Below are positions 23,501 through 62,422 of a DNA stretch of 64,000 nucleotides, in pieces. A program made the translations under genes and the position numbers. The stretch comes from Chionoecetes opilio (taxonomy: Eukaryota > Arthropoda > Malacostraca > Decapoda > Majidae): NCBI GenBank assembly GCA_016584305.1, contig JACEEZ010024140.1, forward strand, positions 148,501-212,500, given 5' to 3'. Each line of letters opens with the position of its first letter. The first letter of the stretch is position 1. The notes below the pieces were generated by a model. That model ran no database searches, was not told where the DNA came from, and was given only the letters and a program-made list of their open reading frames with translations.

Positions 23501-23660
23501 TATATATAATAAAAATAAAAAAATAAAAAATTGCGACAGAAACGGTAAGCAGATTCATTCAAAACACATAAAAACACACCAGAAAGAAACAGTTTCGTCC
23601 ACCAAAGTGAGTTCGGTGTTCATCTGGACTAATACCACATTTATTTCCGACCATAAGGAG
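23266..23660. mobile_element. Fold-back element A, copy B twin, left arm truncated
   Basis: The inner left arm (about 23266-23315, including ATGAATCTGCTAACTGTTTC) and right arm (about 23528-23660) face each other around a CCTAACC-rich stretch (about 23365-23405) and (TA)n at 23415-23515. The outer left arm and its flank, present at 4524-4875 in copy A, are deleted here. Confidence 0.7.
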
Positions 23661-23760
23661 TGCCAGATTAATTCAAAACACGGTCAATATGCAGTTTCAA
23701 CCAATACTCTCCTGACATAGATGGCTCCCTGCTGGTAGGGAGCCAGTAAATAGTATCCAA

Positions 23761-24308
23761 GGTAAATTTTTACGATGGCACCAAACTTCCCTACACAATT
23801 GGGGGCATGGTTTTTGTTTTACCTTATTGTATTCTAAGAGACATTTTCTCTTTGAGCTTTCCGTCGCAAATCAATAGTTTCGGAGATATAGAACATTTTA
23901 GGTGGGGGGAGGAGTATGTCTCCTTGTTTACAAAATGCTTCCCTCTTCCTCTTCTTGTGACCTGTATTGCTTTTGTTTCGGAGGCGCACCCGTGGCTACC
24001 TTACCTAACCTAACCCTAACCCTTACCTTATCTAACCTTACCTAACCTGTAACCTCCTAACTGGGTCCAATAATAATAGTTTAATAAAATACCAAACAAA
24101 AGCGATGCAGGTCACAAGAAGAGAAGAGGGAGGCATTTTGTAAACAAAGAGACATATTCCTCCCCCACCTAAAATGTTCTATATCTCCGAAACTATTGAT
24201 TTGCGACGGAAAGCTCAAAGAGAAAATGTCTCTTAGAATATAATAAGGTAAACAAAAACCATGCCCCCAATTGTGTAGGGAAGTTTGGTGCCATCGTAAA
24301 ATAATACC
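23761..24308. mobile_element. Fold-back element C with telomere-like core; 8-bp target duplication GTATCCAA
   Basis: A 548-bp insertion only in copy B. GTATCCAA flanks it (23753-23760 and 24309-24316), while copy A has the single empty site (about 5425-5432). Inverted arms of about 215-220 bp begin GGTAAATTTTTACGATGGCA and, inverted, GGTATTATTTTACGATGGCA. The loop holds CCTTACCTAACCTAACCCTA-type telomere-like repeats (about 23998-24055). There is no coding capacity. The 8-bp duplication suggests a hAT-, P- or Merlin-type transposase acting in trans. Confidence 0.9.
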
Positions 24309-25178
24309 GTATCCAACAATATATAGCTCAGTGGACGTGACATGGAACGTGTGGGCGAATTGACTTTGGAGTGGGCTCTTACATGTGGGCGAATTGACCG
24401 TAAACCCTCCCTGCTAGTTCACTAACCTAACCTCGCTGATGAGTTTTCGCTCCCTCAGTCCCCCTTTTGTTATTTTTCATTTCCGACGGCTGTTGTAGGG
24501 GTTAGAAATACTCCTTAAGATGAGAATGAAACGTTCAGGATACTTAAAACCACCGATCGTGTATTGGTTGTAACTGCACTTATACCAAACACATTATAAC
24601 TATACCCAAAACAAAGTTTCGGCCTCATAATCAGTGGTGCCCAATAACGAAAATTTACCCCAAATCATACCGGAATAACGTCTTAAAATAGGCATAACTA
24701 CACAGCTGTTTCATACAGGAATCACCCCTCAAGGCCTGCACGTATCCCTGACTGTCCCGCGGCGCAGCGACACAGATGAATTTGAAAGCTCTCACCGTAA
24801 CCTTGATAACTCCAATGCACAAACCTTTCCTAACACACGATATCAACGAACTTTACAGATCACACATAACGTACACAACATTAATGAACCTCACCTTCCA
24901 ATGAAACACACTGAGGCACGGCCAAGGTAGTAGAAATCATTTTAAATAAACCACTTGGCTTGGTAAGGTAGTGTCAGGCCGGATGATAGTGGTAGTTGGT
25001 TGACTAGAGGGTACAGGGTAGCTGTCTTCCCTACACCACTGCTCACTGCTTACCTCTGCACCTCCCCGCTGTCAGATCATCGGGCTGTGTTGGCGGTAAC
25101 GGCCTCAGTGGTGATAAAAGCTTCGCGTTGGGACTTGGGACAGGAGGAATTCTTGCGCCATGGAAGTGTATTCGTGCT

Positions 25179-26070
25179 CAGTGTTGCCAGAGAACTGTGC
25201 TCTATTTTGGCTAAACATACTGCAGGAACTGGCTAAAAATTGGCTAACTTTCGATGGAAATTAACTAAAAAAAGGGCAAAATTTTTCAATGCATACATAT
25301 CATAATATACATAGTACATTTCTACCTACCTTAGATAAATAAATTTTCACTGGCTCACTTCATGGCTCACTGTATGTCAAATGCTTCTTACTTTTAGCGT
25401 GTTCCTTTATATCATAAAGTTTTGCTCTCATCACTGATTTACAAAATTTACAAAAACAACAAATTGTAAACAATGTTCATTAACATTAGGCGTTTTCTGC
25501 GGGGGATTTCGCTTGCAAGCGAAATGTTTTTGATTGCAAGCGGTCACTTTTATAGTGCCCATATATATTTTATAGTGCCCAAACAAACATTTCGCTTGCT
25601 GCCGCAACAACAACAACAAATTCTTGCGGGTCGGGCAATCATCTTCCCTGGATGATTGAACAACAAGCGAAATTTGAGCAATCAAATTTTTTTCGCTTAC
25701 AAGTGAAATCCCCCGCAGAAAACGCCTATTGTTTGCCTCACCAAGAATATCCGTTATCCAGTCCTTACAGAGATCCTCTTGGGGCCTTTTCTAAATTTCT
25801 GTGTATAAGCGTATTTTGGCATCTTGATCATTTACCACTCTGATCAGTTTATAAATGTAATAACAATGTCAGAGTCGGACAAGTACTCTAAGTGAACATT
25901 ATAAGAAGTAACATTCATTACTGTCAGATGAAAAAAAAAGGCTAGAAAATGGCTATATCTTATGATTTTTCGGCTGTCTTTCTGGCTATCGGTTAGATTG
26001 AATATTTTCTGGCTGAATGTAACAAAATTCGGCTAAATCTAGCCGGAAAATGGCTAATCTGGCACCACTG
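25179..26070. mobile_element. hAT-like non-autonomous element inserted in copy B only
   Basis: Inverted ends CAGTGTTGCCAGAGAA and, reversed, CAGTGGTGCCAGATTAGCC. Subterminal runs of TTGGCTAA/GGCTAAAT type lie on both sides. The flanks are TATTCGTGCT and TAATCGTGCT (10 bp, one mismatch); copy A has one TATTCGTGCT and no insert. An 8-bp duplication plus two stray bases is equally possible. No transposase is seen. It splits a GC-rich island upstream of MDM2. Confidence 0.88.
25489..25736. mobile_element. MITE with TA target site nested in the hAT-like element
   Basis: Inverted ends GGCGTTTTCTGCGGGGGATT and its complement ending at 25736, flanked by TA (25487-25488 and 25737-25738). Repeated CGCTTGCAAGCG motifs lie inside. 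TA duplication fits Tc1/mariner-type mobilisation. A shorter relative is at 13307-13386. Confidence 0.8.
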
Positions 26071-27539
26071 TAATCGTGCTCCAGCATGTAGCCGAGCTAA
26101 GTGACGCGTTGCCAGACACCGCTCGCTCCTCACTCATCACTGCTCTGGCTGCTGGCAAATCATTGTTATTTCTCATCTTTTACTACCATATATGTATTTC
26201 AGCCCGGTGATAAGAAGTAATTGAGTGGTGGCATCATACGCGTGACATATATTAATGTTTAAGTTGAGGAATATGGAAACGATAACAACTTGTAGATCGC
26301 AGATGGCTGGGTTTACATTTCCTGTTTGTTTGTTTGTTTGTTTCGGCTAAGCGTTTCACAGAACTTGTACTTTTTATCTTGGCTCCGTAGGCAATATAAC
26401 TCACAATAAAGTAGAAGTCGGTAAGATTCGTACTCTACGGTGAAAGCTTGTCGCAGATACAAGTTTAAACTGTATTTTCATTTTGAGTTGCAGCTACGTA
26501 TGGCAGTCTGGCCTATCCATTCATTCGATCTCTTGGTAAGTCTAGGTAGGTAGGAGGAACTCTTGCCATATGATGAACATTGATAAAATCGTCCGTGAAT
26601 AAAGTAATGCGGGGTTCACACTTCCCGTATTTGCTACGTCCGTCTTGCCAACGTGACGTCACCGTGACGTCACTTCTTGCTTGTGTGACCTTGAAAGACG
26701 TGCGTCTGGAGGCAAAAGATTCGGAGCCACAAATTGTGCCACAATTTATAGAACATTATACGTAACTAAGTTTTGCAATATCAAAATAATGCTGTTTCCA
26801 AGGTCTGATTTAAAATATATTTATTATCAGTGATTCTGGAACACAATATTAGTAATGGAAGACATACATGATGTGAAAATATTGTGTCCTGCTGCTTGAA
26901 GGGGGAAAAGCGGCACTGCTGCTTGAATGTATAATATAATATATTATGCTCGACCACCACCACTACCTCTTGTGTATATTAATGCGTTATTTCTCGTGTT
27001 ATCTAGTTGAACTAGTTCTAACCCTCTCACGTGCCCCTCTAGTAGCTACTATATACCATCCTTCCTACAGCATCACGCTACGCCACCAACACCTTCTACA
27101 GGCCGTGTAATAGGTAGTAATTATTAGTGACTTGAAAAATACCGCCACGACTGCGATATGTTTAAACACTTTTGGACCCCGCTATACAGATTCCACTTGT
27201 AACCTTTGCAATAGACTGTTGTCAGGGGATTGTAGCGCTATATAATTAGGCCAGGGAGTGAAGGGGGATATAGTGAAGGGAGTAGGCCTAATAAAGTATT
27301 TCCTGGCGGTCTGTCGTAAGAGCGTGTGGTGAGTGGTGACGCAGTGGTCAGGGGAGCGACGCTGCAAGCTACAACTTGTGCGTGTATGAAGGCCAACGCC
27401 CTGCTCATCTCCGCCCCCTCACCCCCGCCGGCCGCGTCCCCTGTAGTACACTACCCTACGCTACTTCAGGTAAAAATCACAAGAGAACATCCATTCTCTG
27501 GTGAGTACGTTTTCTTCTAAACAATGAAACAAACTGGAT

Positions 27540-27655
27540 GTGTGAGTGGGTGTTTGGGTGGGTATGTGGGTGAGTGAGTGGATGAGTGGGTGAATGAGTG
27601 GGTGAGTGGGTTGTTTAGGTGGATGAGAGGGTGTTTGCGTGGATGTGTGAGTAGC
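27540..27655. repeat. GTGGGTGAGTGA-type minisatellite
   Basis: Imperfect tandem TGGGTGAGTGAGTGGATGAG units. This sequence is missing from copy A, where a SINE and purine-rich DNA stand between the same flanks. Confidence 0.8.
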
Positions 27656-28463
27656 TGAACGTTGCATAATCATATACATATGTAACTACGTAAACAGAAA
27701 AAAAATTACTCTAACCAATATATTACATCGCACATACAGGTTATTCCGCTCTGATTCAATATTGATTATGTAAGCAACTTGATGAAGCAGTACGTAAATA
27801 CGATGACGCTCATATTTAGGTAACTATCTGAGATGTATGTTATCAGTTCCTACATTATCTCCACTAGGCCCTATACCTCTGCTGATATCCCATGTATATA
27901 TAACCTGTCTACGTGGAAGCTATGCACACAAGATAAATATTCCTGTACAGACACGCTGTATATTGCCTCACAAAAATTAACTTTCCCCATGTGTATGTTT
28001 ATATATTTCAACGAATTTTCCTCCTCCTCCTTTTCTTCCACTATCACTACCGCTACTACAAGTATATATATTACTACTACTACAACTACTACGCTGCTTC
28101 TGGTGATAATGATGATCAGCATATATTTAGAACCTAATCATCAAACTGTCCCAAGAGAAGATAAAGAACCGCTCCTGCCCGTATTTACACCCAATGAGGT
28201 ACTAGTTTAGGGTGTCACCGATAGCCGACCGCGGTCAGGGTTATAATATTGTTAAAAAAGAATAGGTAATATATAGGGTCTCTAATGTCAGTCATTTAGA
28301 AATCATAGAAAGAGCGTTTTTTTCTCTCGCCATCTCCGTCTCTCAAGTGCTGCATTTTCGTGGTTTTGCTGGTTTCCTCCCTCCTAACTCGTACTACGAA
28401 CATTCTTTACTTTATCTGTATATGTGTAGAATTTTTTCCCCCTACTGTTTGTCCTTTTCTATG

Positions 28464-28464
28464 A

Positions 28465-28514
<50 letters not shown>
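28464..28514. repeat. (GA)n microsatellite
   Basis: About 50 bp in copy B; the same locus in copy A (8779-8812) has about 32 bp. Confidence 0.95.
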
Positions 28515-28519
<5 letters not shown>

Positions 28520-28546
28520 GTCATTGTCAGTCAGGTAAATTCCCTT

Positions 28547-28858
28547 CAGTTCAGTTCAGTTCAGTTGTTGGTCGGGAGTCAGGCCTTTTTCAACGGCACT
28601 CCCTGACGTGTTTCTTCTTGCTGTTTGGGTCTTTACTTAGTTTTCTTCTCTTATTCTATCTTATTAGTTTCTTTCTTCTTATTTTCTCTGGTCATCCAAA
28701 AACTGTTGATTGTTCTTTTTGCTTCTTCCACATTCCCCTCTCCAAACAAATACTCCCCCACTATATCTTCTTCCTCCTCTAAGTAAGGTTGTTGTAGCCT
28801 CACACTTTTCTTTCTTTCATTACTGTAGGCTGGGCACCATAACAGAAAATGTTTTAAG
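28547..28858 (-). mobile_element. 5'-truncated LINE end with (AACTG)n tail, copy B only
   Basis: The minus strand reads HFLLWCPAYSNERKKSVRL, a Cys/His-containing ORF2 C-terminus, and ends in an (AACTG)n tail (plus-strand CAGTTCAGTTCAGTTCAGTT at 28547-28566). TCCCTT flanks it (28541-28546 and 28859-28864), and the empty site is intact in copy A (near 8840). It therefore inserted after the duplication. Confidence 0.88.
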
Positions 28859-29194
28859 TCCCTTGTCATTAATACATACTGAGGTCTGAGGTAGTACAGC
28901 CGCATTCCTGTGTGTGTGTGTGTGTGTCTTTCACCATGTTTCATTTCATTCGATCACGTGCTGGACTCCTAATCGTCAGCTGACACCCTTCCAGTAGGGA
29001 GCTCAGCCAGGGCTCGTAGCTGATCTATGGGAAAGGCTGGGATCTCACACACCCCATCCCCTTGCTCAAGGGAGACAGTATGTAGATACCGCATATGTCA
29101 GTGAAAATCCGTAGACTTGAGCGGACCGCGAACCGTATACAATCTGCAGATTTGCAGGCGAGGATGGTGGGCAGCAAGAATATAATTATCTATA

Positions 29195-29287
29195 AACAGG
29201 CGAAGAGCTAAAAAGTTTTGTTAACGAAGGAGACGAAGTGGAAGAGGACCTATGAAGCGATACTAAGCGACTATAAGGTCACAAGAA
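29195..29287 (+). mobile_element. LINE 3' tail, same family as 1-111
   Basis: Carries the GTTAACGAAGGAGACGAAGT core through GGTCACAAGAAGAAG, ending in a GAA-type tail. Copy A lacks it at the matching site (near 9165), so it inserted in copy B only. Confidence 0.6.
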
Positions 29288-30099
29288 GAAGATCTCATTA
29301 GCAAGGATAATATAATTTTCCTTGGTGAGCAGTATGTGCGTGTCGTACAAGGAAACCGTGTGTTGGATGCGAGTATCAGCACGTTGACTGTAACCGAATG
29401 TTAAAGAACGTTGAAATCTGCCACCCCCCACTCCCAACACGACCCCCACCTGCACTCCAACCAATAACTCTCTCTCATTTCAAACTATTTCGATCAGCTC
29501 AGTTATTTGGTCGTAGAGAGAGGGAGGGCGTATTTAGTAAACAATTTCGGGGACGGATAAACATCTGTCCCTAAAGATTTAGCTACACCCCCCTCCGCCT
29601 TAGGCTGAGATTTCATACATCTGATATATGTGCGTGCTTTTGTATGTTTGTTTCCTCGTTAGTGAAATCGCGTTTCCTACAGCACAAGCTTGTCTCTTGA
29701 GAGAGAGCGAGAGAAAGAGAAATGCAAATGAAGAAAGTAATATATGATGATACTAACTCGTGGAAAAAAGATGGACACAGGCCTTTCTTGCGGACAAGTG
29801 GAAGATAGTTATGAGTAAAGGACACGCGTTATTCATTGAAGTTGATGGTGGTTAGACAGGGAGGGGGTAATATAACCTTTGTAATGTAACTTTTCCACAG
29901 AGGGCTGTGGGCTCTCAGCGTGTTCCGTTAGCCTTTCATTACTTCCTTTCCCCTGAATCCCCCCCCCCCCCTTTTCCTACACGTATGGACATGCTGTGAC
30001 AGTTGCGCCAGTTTGGGACACCGCCCTCCTTGGGTAGGCTTAGGTTGGGTGGGTACAGTAGGGGAATAGGGTCAAGGCGGGAATACACCCTTTCACTCA

Positions 30100-30820
30100 A
30101 ATTATAACAACTGGTTTAAATTAAAGCAACTGAACTTCAAATTAAAATAATTGAATTTCAAATCAAAAGAAAAAAATATTTTATTTTATTTTGAAGTTCG
30201 ATCTGTTGTTCTAATTTGAGAGTGAAAAGTGTATTATGAAAACCCCCAGAAAAGTAACATATTTCTTCCTGCAAACTTTTTCTTATCTTTACCAGAGTGC
30301 TGCCAGCAAAGGGAAGAGAGGGAACAAATTATTTATGAAAAGATATACCATTCTTCTAAATATTTTTACACAGCATACTACATAGATAAAGCAACACAGG
30401 ATGAAGTAACGTATAGCTATTCCGTGTATGTTAGTACACATACTGTAGTTATACAAAAGAAAACAAAAGTTACATTTTTGGCACTCTATTTAGAGTGCCA
30501 AATCTATGTATTATGCCGTGTAAAAATAGTTAAAAGAATGGTATATCTTTTCATAAAAATGTTTTCCCCTCTTCCCTTTGCTGGCAGCACTCTGGTAAAG
30601 ATAAGAAAAAGTTTGCAGGAAGAAATATGTTACTTTTCTGGGGGTTTTCATAATACACCTTTTCACTCTCAAATTAGAACAAACAGAACTTCAAAATAAA
30701 ACAAATGAATTTCAAAATATAATTGATTAATTTTTTCTTTTAATTTGAAATTCATTTATTTTAATTTGAAGTTGTTATTTTGATTTGAAGTCGTTATTTT
30801 AATTTAAACTTCAGTTGTTT
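30100..30820. repeat. Long inverted repeat at the right edge of copy B
   Basis: The left part (30100-30385) and right part (about 30495-30820) are inverted copies, with TACCAGAGTGCTGCCAGCAA at about 30290-30309 facing its complement near 30578-30597. Between them lie about 90 bp of left-specific sequence and a small perfect hairpin, TTGGCACTC...GAGTGCCAA (about 30478-30501). The right arm continues beyond the TTAA element, at 32439-32480. Copy A has only the left arm, so the duplication boundary coincides with the fold-back. Confidence 0.85.
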
Positions 30821-31391
30821 TAACCCTCTCCCGCACAGTGACGCGATTCGCGTCAAAACGGAACCGTCTACATCTGAGCTTTTGACGCGATTCGCGTAAA
30901 AAAACTTGTAAAAATTCGCCCAAAATAAAGTATTTATCAGAATTGCGTCAACATTTTCTGGGTCAAAGATCCAAGCTAACCTATAAAATAAACTAATTAT
31001 CAACTCTCTCGTGAGAGTGGATTTGAAATGATAAGGGCTTGTCTCAGTTTCCTCTCAGCAGGCAACCTGTGAGCACGGACTGTCGTCCCTTTAAAACGTG
31101 TCCCGAGCTGGCCATATGAAAATTATAATGGTAGCGTTGGAATCCTCATAAAAATCCGCTTTTATTGGCATATAAACCATAAAAAGTTGACTCAGGAAGT
31201 TTCGAGCTACGAAGTGGTGAACGTAAGTATTTCTTATTTCTCTTTACTCAATGTTTTTTTCGGAGTCGGTAAATTCCGCTATTTATTTGCATTTCCTGTT
31301 ATTTTTTTCTTTCATAAGGCAGAATAATCTCTTGCAAAACCAATGATATATAATAATGCCAGGAAAAAAGAATACACGTTGGTGAAATTGA

Positions 31392-32311
31392 CAGAGCTGG
31401 GCGTTGCGGCACCGAGTTGCGACTTTGCCGCACTATGAATTTCGAAGTCGCAAACGTTTTGAAAAAGTCGGACTAAGCAAAGTCGCACCGCCAATTTTCC
31501 GCGACTTTGAACAGGAACAAAGACGACTTTTTTGAAAGAAATTGCCGCGGCATCAGCGCGGCATTCGGAATGCGGCAAAGTCGTATGGCACTTGACCGCA
31601 TACCGGTTGTATCGTTAATTCACTTTAAGCCCAACTTAATTAACTCACTAAGCCCAGGGAGAAGGAGCAGCAGCAGCGTCAGCCTGGCCAGTCAGAAGTG
31701 CAGGAACCTGAGGACATGGAAGCCCGCCTCTTCAACAAGTTGTTTGCTAGAGGCCCGGCCAACCAGCAGCAGGATGTGAGGGAGGTCCTGAGGAAGTCCA
31801 TGGAGGAGTGGGTGCCCTCTAAAGGCGAGCTGGCTTGGTCCCTCTTCTCCTACCAGCACAGGGAGGTGTGGGTGGACTTATTCATTAGGTATAATACCCC
31901 CCTCCCCAGCTCTGCAGCTGTGGAGAGGCTCTTCAGCACGGCCGGGGACGTCCTCAGGGCCAAGAGGTCCTCCCTGGAGGTCAACTTTGAGGAGCTTGTG
32001 TTCTTCAAAGGGAACATGGACCTCCTGGAGGAGAAGATGGGCCAGGAGGACGTAGAGGAGGAGGAGGAGGACCTGTAGATATTAGTTTAGGCTGTGTTTG
32101 AACTAAAAAATGAATAAATATGTGTTTTTCTGCCTTATAAAAGCATGTTTCTGTTATCGCGCTAAAGTTTACTTTGTAATTTAGCGGAGTCGCACCGGGA
32201 AAAATAAGTCGCAGTCGCAAGTCGCACTGGGGGGGCCAAAAATAGAGTCGCAGAGTCGCAGTCGCACCAGGTCCGGCGGCAAAGTTGCAGTCAAAGTTGC
32301 ACCCAGCTCTG
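31392..32311 (+). mobile_element. hAT element with exact 8-bp target duplication GAAATTGA
   Basis: GAAATTGA flanks it (31384-31391 and 32312-32319). The inverted ends are CAGAGCTGGGCG and, reversed, CAGAGCTGGGTG. Subterminal AGTCGC/GCGACTT repeats occur at both ends. It holds only the last third of a transposase, so it is an internally deleted copy, nested in the piggyBac-like element. Confidence 0.93.
31650..32078 (+). pseudogene. hAT transposase C-terminal (dimerisation) domain fragment
   Basis: Open for about 140 residues to the stop at 32076-32078. It shows the hAT C-terminal signature LPSSAAVERLFSTAGDVLRA followed by KRSSL, about where the family has it. An N-terminal zinc finger and the DDE catalytic residues are absent: the open frame begins in a Gln-rich stretch and there is only 258 bp of non-coding sequence to the left end. 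GC-rich codon use contrasts with the AT-rich flanks. It ends Glu-rich (EEEEEDL). Cannot transpose itself. Confidence 0.85.
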
Positions 32312-32634
32312 GAAATTGATAACATAAAACAAAAATTCGCCCCAGTCAGGCCATTTTGCGGGGCCCCTTAGGGAGCCCCAGACGGATGTCGCAGTGGACG
32401 GAGAAACTTGTTGAACTTTTCATGCGTGAGAGGGTTAATATAAACTTAAGTTGTTTTAATTTAAACTTCAGTTGTCTATATTAATAATGTCCGAACTAAA
32501 TTGGCCTCCCCCTCTGTTTTTATTTTATTCTCTTACTGTCTTCTTTATAGGGACTGGCAACTAAGCGGGCTTTGTGTTACCCATTTTTGTTGTGCCCTTG
32601 GCCAGTTCCTTGTGATGTTAAAAAAAAATTAAAA

Positions 32635-32635
<1 letters not shown>

Positions 32636-32716
<81 letters not shown>
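32636..32716. repeat. (TA)n microsatellite
   Basis: About 75 bp of alternating TA after an A-rich run. Confidence 0.95.
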
Positions 32717-32719
<3 letters not shown>

Positions 32720-32756
32720 AGATTCACTTGTTTTAATTTGAGTGAAAAGGTGTAGG

Positions 32757-33050
32757 TAGATCAGATCAGCACAGATGATGTTGTTGGGGTGTTGCCTTCC
32801 TGTAACGGCACCCCATTTGTGTTGTTTTCTGTTTTCTATTATTTTGTTTTATTTTGTTACTGTTGCTGCTGCTTTATAATGCTTCTTCTTTTGTTCAACA
32901 TCGATAACAATGTCCTCTTTGTTTACTCTTGTTTGGTCTGCTTTTTGTTGAACAGAAGGAATGTTTCTAAAAAAAATTCCTGGTAGGGTTGTTGTAGGCT
33001 TGGACATGTGTTCCTCTGTTCCTGGACAGTAGAGAAAGAAATGTTAAAAG
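32757..33050 (-). mobile_element. LINE 3' end related to 28547-28858
   Basis: Shares the layout and short stretches (GTTGTTGG, AACGGCAC, GGTTGTTGTAGGC) with the copy B LINE insertion. Codons are too decayed to read the ORF. Family level only. Confidence 0.45.
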
Positions 33051-33448
33051 AATTTTTTTTTACTTTAACCTCATAGTTTTTGAGTAATTTTAAGAAATAT
33101 GATATTTTGACAAAACTCTGAGTCATTAGTTTGCTGAGTCACTGGAGGTCCTGGTGATGGGTCTCGAGGCGCTGCATGAGGAGGCAAACCCTTTAGGACT
33201 TGAGGTCTCCTGGCTCAAGTTTTGAGCTGGTGGCTGGCTTCTAGTCTTAATCAGTCATGCAAACACCAAAAGTACCAAGAAAATGTATACACATTTAATT
33301 ACTGGTAGATTTTATACCACATAGAGCACTTTTACAAGTACAGTGATGTTCAGTTTTGAAGATCGGCCCACTAGAGGAGCCCAAAAATAATGTGTTGCTG
33401 AGAATGATGCATGGCTCCGTCTGACAACGCAAACAAAAGTGTTTAACT

Positions 33449-33454
33449 TTTATT
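33449..33454 (-). terminator. Candidate poly(A) signal AATAAA for the MAP7/ensconsin gene
   Basis: AATAAA on the minus strand, 1.65 kb beyond the stop at 35106. It is the only canonical hexamer I noticed in this downstream region. If used, the 3' UTR would be about 33430-35105. Confidence 0.3.
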
Positions 33455-35105
33455 GGGGCTCAACACATGAAATTTTAAAGAATCTGAAGCAGTCATAAAA
33501 TCTTTGAGCATTTAATGATATAAATGATAAGTCTACCCAAGAGAATGGGCTCAGCTAGTGTGAAAACTTCAATAAACTTCAATGTGCACCAGGGTAAATG
33601 CAACACAAATATATAATATAAAAAAAAAAAAAAAATAATAAACTACATAAATAAAAGAAGTTTTGGGAAACATGACTTATCCAGAATCTATGATCTAAAA
33701 TATAATAGTTACTTTATACATAATATCTATAGAAGTGAATTATTTAAAAGCATGTCACAAAGAAGAAGAATGGCAGAGCTGGTAATTATAGTATTACTGG
33801 TGATTATTAACAAGGCTAGATTACACGTTACTATAACATGTGATTAGCGCCATGGAGCCGAGAGTCCGGCTGCCAGCCAGGCACCGGGCCCCCTTCAGCC
33901 CTGGGATAGAGCTATTACTGTCGTCATATCAAATACATATAATACTCAATACCCTCAACATCATTGTTAATAGTCATCTATGTACAAGAAATATATCAAG
34001 TAAATAGATTGATAATAATAACATTCTTCCCTAGAATAGCCCCAAACACATCATCAACAAGTAGGCTGCTCTGAGAACCGTCGCTCACCCTGACTCTTGG
34101 CATCACCTCCCCTTACTGAGCCTCACAGCTGCTGCGTCGCTAGCACCGATCTACCCTGCGAGGCGTCCTGCACGCTGATAGGCAGATCTTGCTCAACCTG
34201 GCTACTACATACAGTGGTGTCTCCCCTCCAGGAGAGTCAAAGCCATACCTGCTTAGACCTTTACAGGACAAGTGATATATTTCTCTTGTCGCAGTGGGAG
34301 TATCATAATATTCCTGGTATTTATCCCGATGTTGGGATCACAGGATGTCATTCAGTTAGATGATCCACAATGCTGAACTGTCTAAACATCATTATAATCA
34401 ATTTATGTCATCACTCAGTATGTTTATGTATTACAATTCACAGTCAAGATCCAGACTATCTTAAACCATCCATGAGAAAAAAAAATAGCAATAACAGATT
34501 TTCCAGAGAAATAGGTCACATGTCTATTTACATACCCTACAAACTCTGAGACACTCTTTCCACACAGCTACAAAGATCTGTTTATACTTTTCTGAGCCTT
34601 GGCCAGGCATGGGGGTCATCATACAAGGGAGCACTTAATCTAAAGCAGTTCAGATAATGACTCATCCATTTTTCTTGAAGGGAGACAACACTATACATAT
34701 ATAAACAGCCCTTTAATAATATATATATGCACTTGTAATTTTTTAGGAGTAATATATCAACTCTGGCTCTAAACATACCTGGAACAAACGACTGCCAGCA
34801 TCCATATATCCTTTCTGCACAGAGTCTGGCTCCCAATCCTAATATTTGCAGCAGGGGACGTTACTAACACAATCTTGCATAACTAAGATACATATACAAG
34901 CTGACAGATCTTGGCTGAGGAGAGCAGGTACAGACGCCACTGTTTGCAGCAGCCGGCACAGAGACGGAGTCAGTGGGGCTGCAGGGAGGGCGGCCGCTGT
35001 GTGGCCACTCGCTCCTTGTGTCTTGGGGAATTTATCACATTCGCAGTTTCTGACAATCATAATCAACACTTTTGCAAAGTAACATTAAATATTAACATTG
35101 GGAGT
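33455..35105 (-). other. Probable 3' UTR of the MAP7/ensconsin gene
   Basis: The region after the stop codon has no repeat termini, and its minus- and plus-strand ORFs are short with no recognisable motif. Assigned as UTR by position only. Confidence 0.4.
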
Positions 35106-62141
<27,036 letters not shown>

Positions 62142-62414
62142 GGCCGCTGTGATTGGCCCGCCAGCGTTGGGGACCCGCAGCCCCAAGGCAGCCCCGCACC
62201 TGGCCAACCTCCAGGCCCCGCGTGCCGCCTCGCTGCCCGTCACCACAGAGATCGACCCTCACCCTGACACTTTCACCATCAGGAATTTTAATCCTATCCT
62301 TTGGACACTCACAATCCTGCTGACGTCACACGGACTCCCGCAACCCTCCCGGCGACCCTCAGGCTGCCAGGGCCCCGTCACCCCTTGATCTGCAATCGGC
62401 GGGATGGAACGTGA

Positions 62415-62422
62415 TATTTATA
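62415..62422 (-). promoter_or_regulatory. Candidate TATA box of the MAP7/ensconsin gene
   Basis: TATAAATA on the minus strand, about 275 bp upstream of the start codon. A start site about 30 bp on, near 62390, would give a 5' UTR of about 250 bp. Judged on motif and position alone; an upstream non-coding exon is possible. Confidence 0.3.

Larger units (their letters stand above)
18868..30479 (+). repeat. Segmental duplication, copy B (direct repeat of 112-10956)
   Basis: Same order and orientation as copy A. It contains the functional MDM2 first exon. Private to copy B are fold-back element C (23761-24308), a hAT-like element with nested MITE (25179-26070), a LINE (28547-28858) and a second LINE tail (about 29195-29287). 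It has lost about 350 bp of fold-back A's left flank (between 23260 and 23266) and nearly all of copy A's (GA)n tract. The right end abuts an inverted repeat. Confidence 0.95.
30824..32434. mobile_element. piggyBac-like TTAA element, interrupted by a hAT element
   Basis: Ends CCCTCTCCCGCA and TGCGTGAGAGGG are inverted repeats and sit exactly inside TTAA (30820-30823 and 32435-32438). Without the 928 bp of hAT insert and its duplication it is 683 bp with no transposase, so a MITE. Palindromic TGACGCGATTCGCGTCAAAA-type motifs near the left end are candidate binding sites. Confidence 0.85.
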
